15,489 nucleotides of DNA from Bordetella parapertussis (lineage in GTDB: Bacteria; Pseudomonadota; Gammaproteobacteria; Burkholderiales; Burkholderiaceae_B): NCBI GenBank assembly GCA_945882005.1, contig CAMCWG010000034.1, positions 1 through 15,489 on the forward strand, in the 5' to 3' direction. The position numbers were made by a program, and so were the translations under genes. Under the pieces are notes generated by a model. That model was not told the DNA's origin. It worked only from the letters and a program-made list of their open reading frames with translations, and searched no databases. This document shows, piece after piece, positions 15,359 to 15,489 of the stretch (the first letter of the stretch is position 1; each line of letters opens with the position of its first letter).

Positions 15359-15489
15359 TGTGCTTGGCAATTTTTTCTCTGAACCGCCTGCCTGACTGGC
15401 CACTGATCATTGCGGCGAATCGCGATGAGTTGCACACGCGCCCTACTCTCAGCGCAGCGCCTTGGCAAGACGCTGCGCATATCCTGGGC
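15358..15489 (+). CDS. NRDE family protein (TANGO2-like), N-terminal part only
   Basis: The first 44 codons of a protein starting MCLAIFSLNRLPDWPLIIAA are visible, followed by the signature NRDE and HTRPT. This is the N terminus of the NRDE/TANGO2 family, present in bacteria and eukaryotes. An N-terminal Cys after Met suggests relation to Ntn-type hydrolases, but the bacterial function is not known to me. The ATG overlaps the EamA stop by one base (TAATG), so the two are probably translated together. The rest is cut by the window edge. Confidence 0.85.
   Translation, partial: MCLAIFSLNRLPDWPLIIAANRDELHTRPTLSAAPWQDAAHILG

Overview
The window is a stretch of bacterial core chromosome. The gene content and order, rpsB-tsf-pyrH-frr-uppS-cdsA-dxr-rseP beside a divergent map-glnD block and a folC-SPOR-cvpA-purF block, are characteristic of Betaproteobacteria, order Burkholderiales. 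Family Alcaligenaceae is my best guess, but I cannot confirm it from the sequence alone. Coding density is very high. There are no insertion sequences, phage genes, tRNAs, rRNAs or CRISPR arrays, and nothing looks recently acquired. The longest non-coding stretch is the 225 bp divergent region at 6017-6241.

Layout. (1) Positions 6016 to 1, minus strand: rpsB, tsf, pyrH, frr, uppS, cdsA, dxr and the first 50 codons of rseP. The junctions are tight (16, 91, 11, 12, 3, -7 and 3 bp). The 91 bp tsf-pyrH gap holds a GC-rich terminator-like hairpin. (2) Positions 6017-6241: a divergent control region with overlapping, oppositely facing -10 boxes, a 9-bp direct repeat spaced 22 bp, and a cluster of 14-bp tandem repeats within what would be a long rpsB leader. 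(3) Positions 6242-9815 onward, plus strand: map, glnD and dsbB (to 10144), with dsbB starting inside the end of glnD. (4) Positions 14340 to 10113, minus strand: folC, a membrane-anchored SPOR protein, cvpA and purF. The purF and dsbB coding ends overlap tail to tail by 32 bp. (5) Positions 14447-15489, plus strand: an EamA/DMT-family transporter followed, with a 1-bp overlap, by the start of an NRDE (TANGO2-like) protein cut by the window edge.

How the genes work together. The first operon joins translation (S2, EF-Ts, ribosome recycling factor), UMP synthesis (PyrH), and envelope and isoprenoid steps (Dxr makes MEP, UppS makes the C55 lipid carrier, CdsA makes CDP-diacylglycerol, RseP does intramembrane proteolysis). 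The second joins N-terminal methionine removal, nitrogen sensing through PII, and disulfide-bond formation. The third joins folate polyglutamylation and the first committed purine step with two membrane proteins of less certain role.

I found no undescribed multi-gene system. The places most worth a second look are the rpsB/map control region, the 32-bp dsbB/purF overlap, and the glnD-dsbB coupling.
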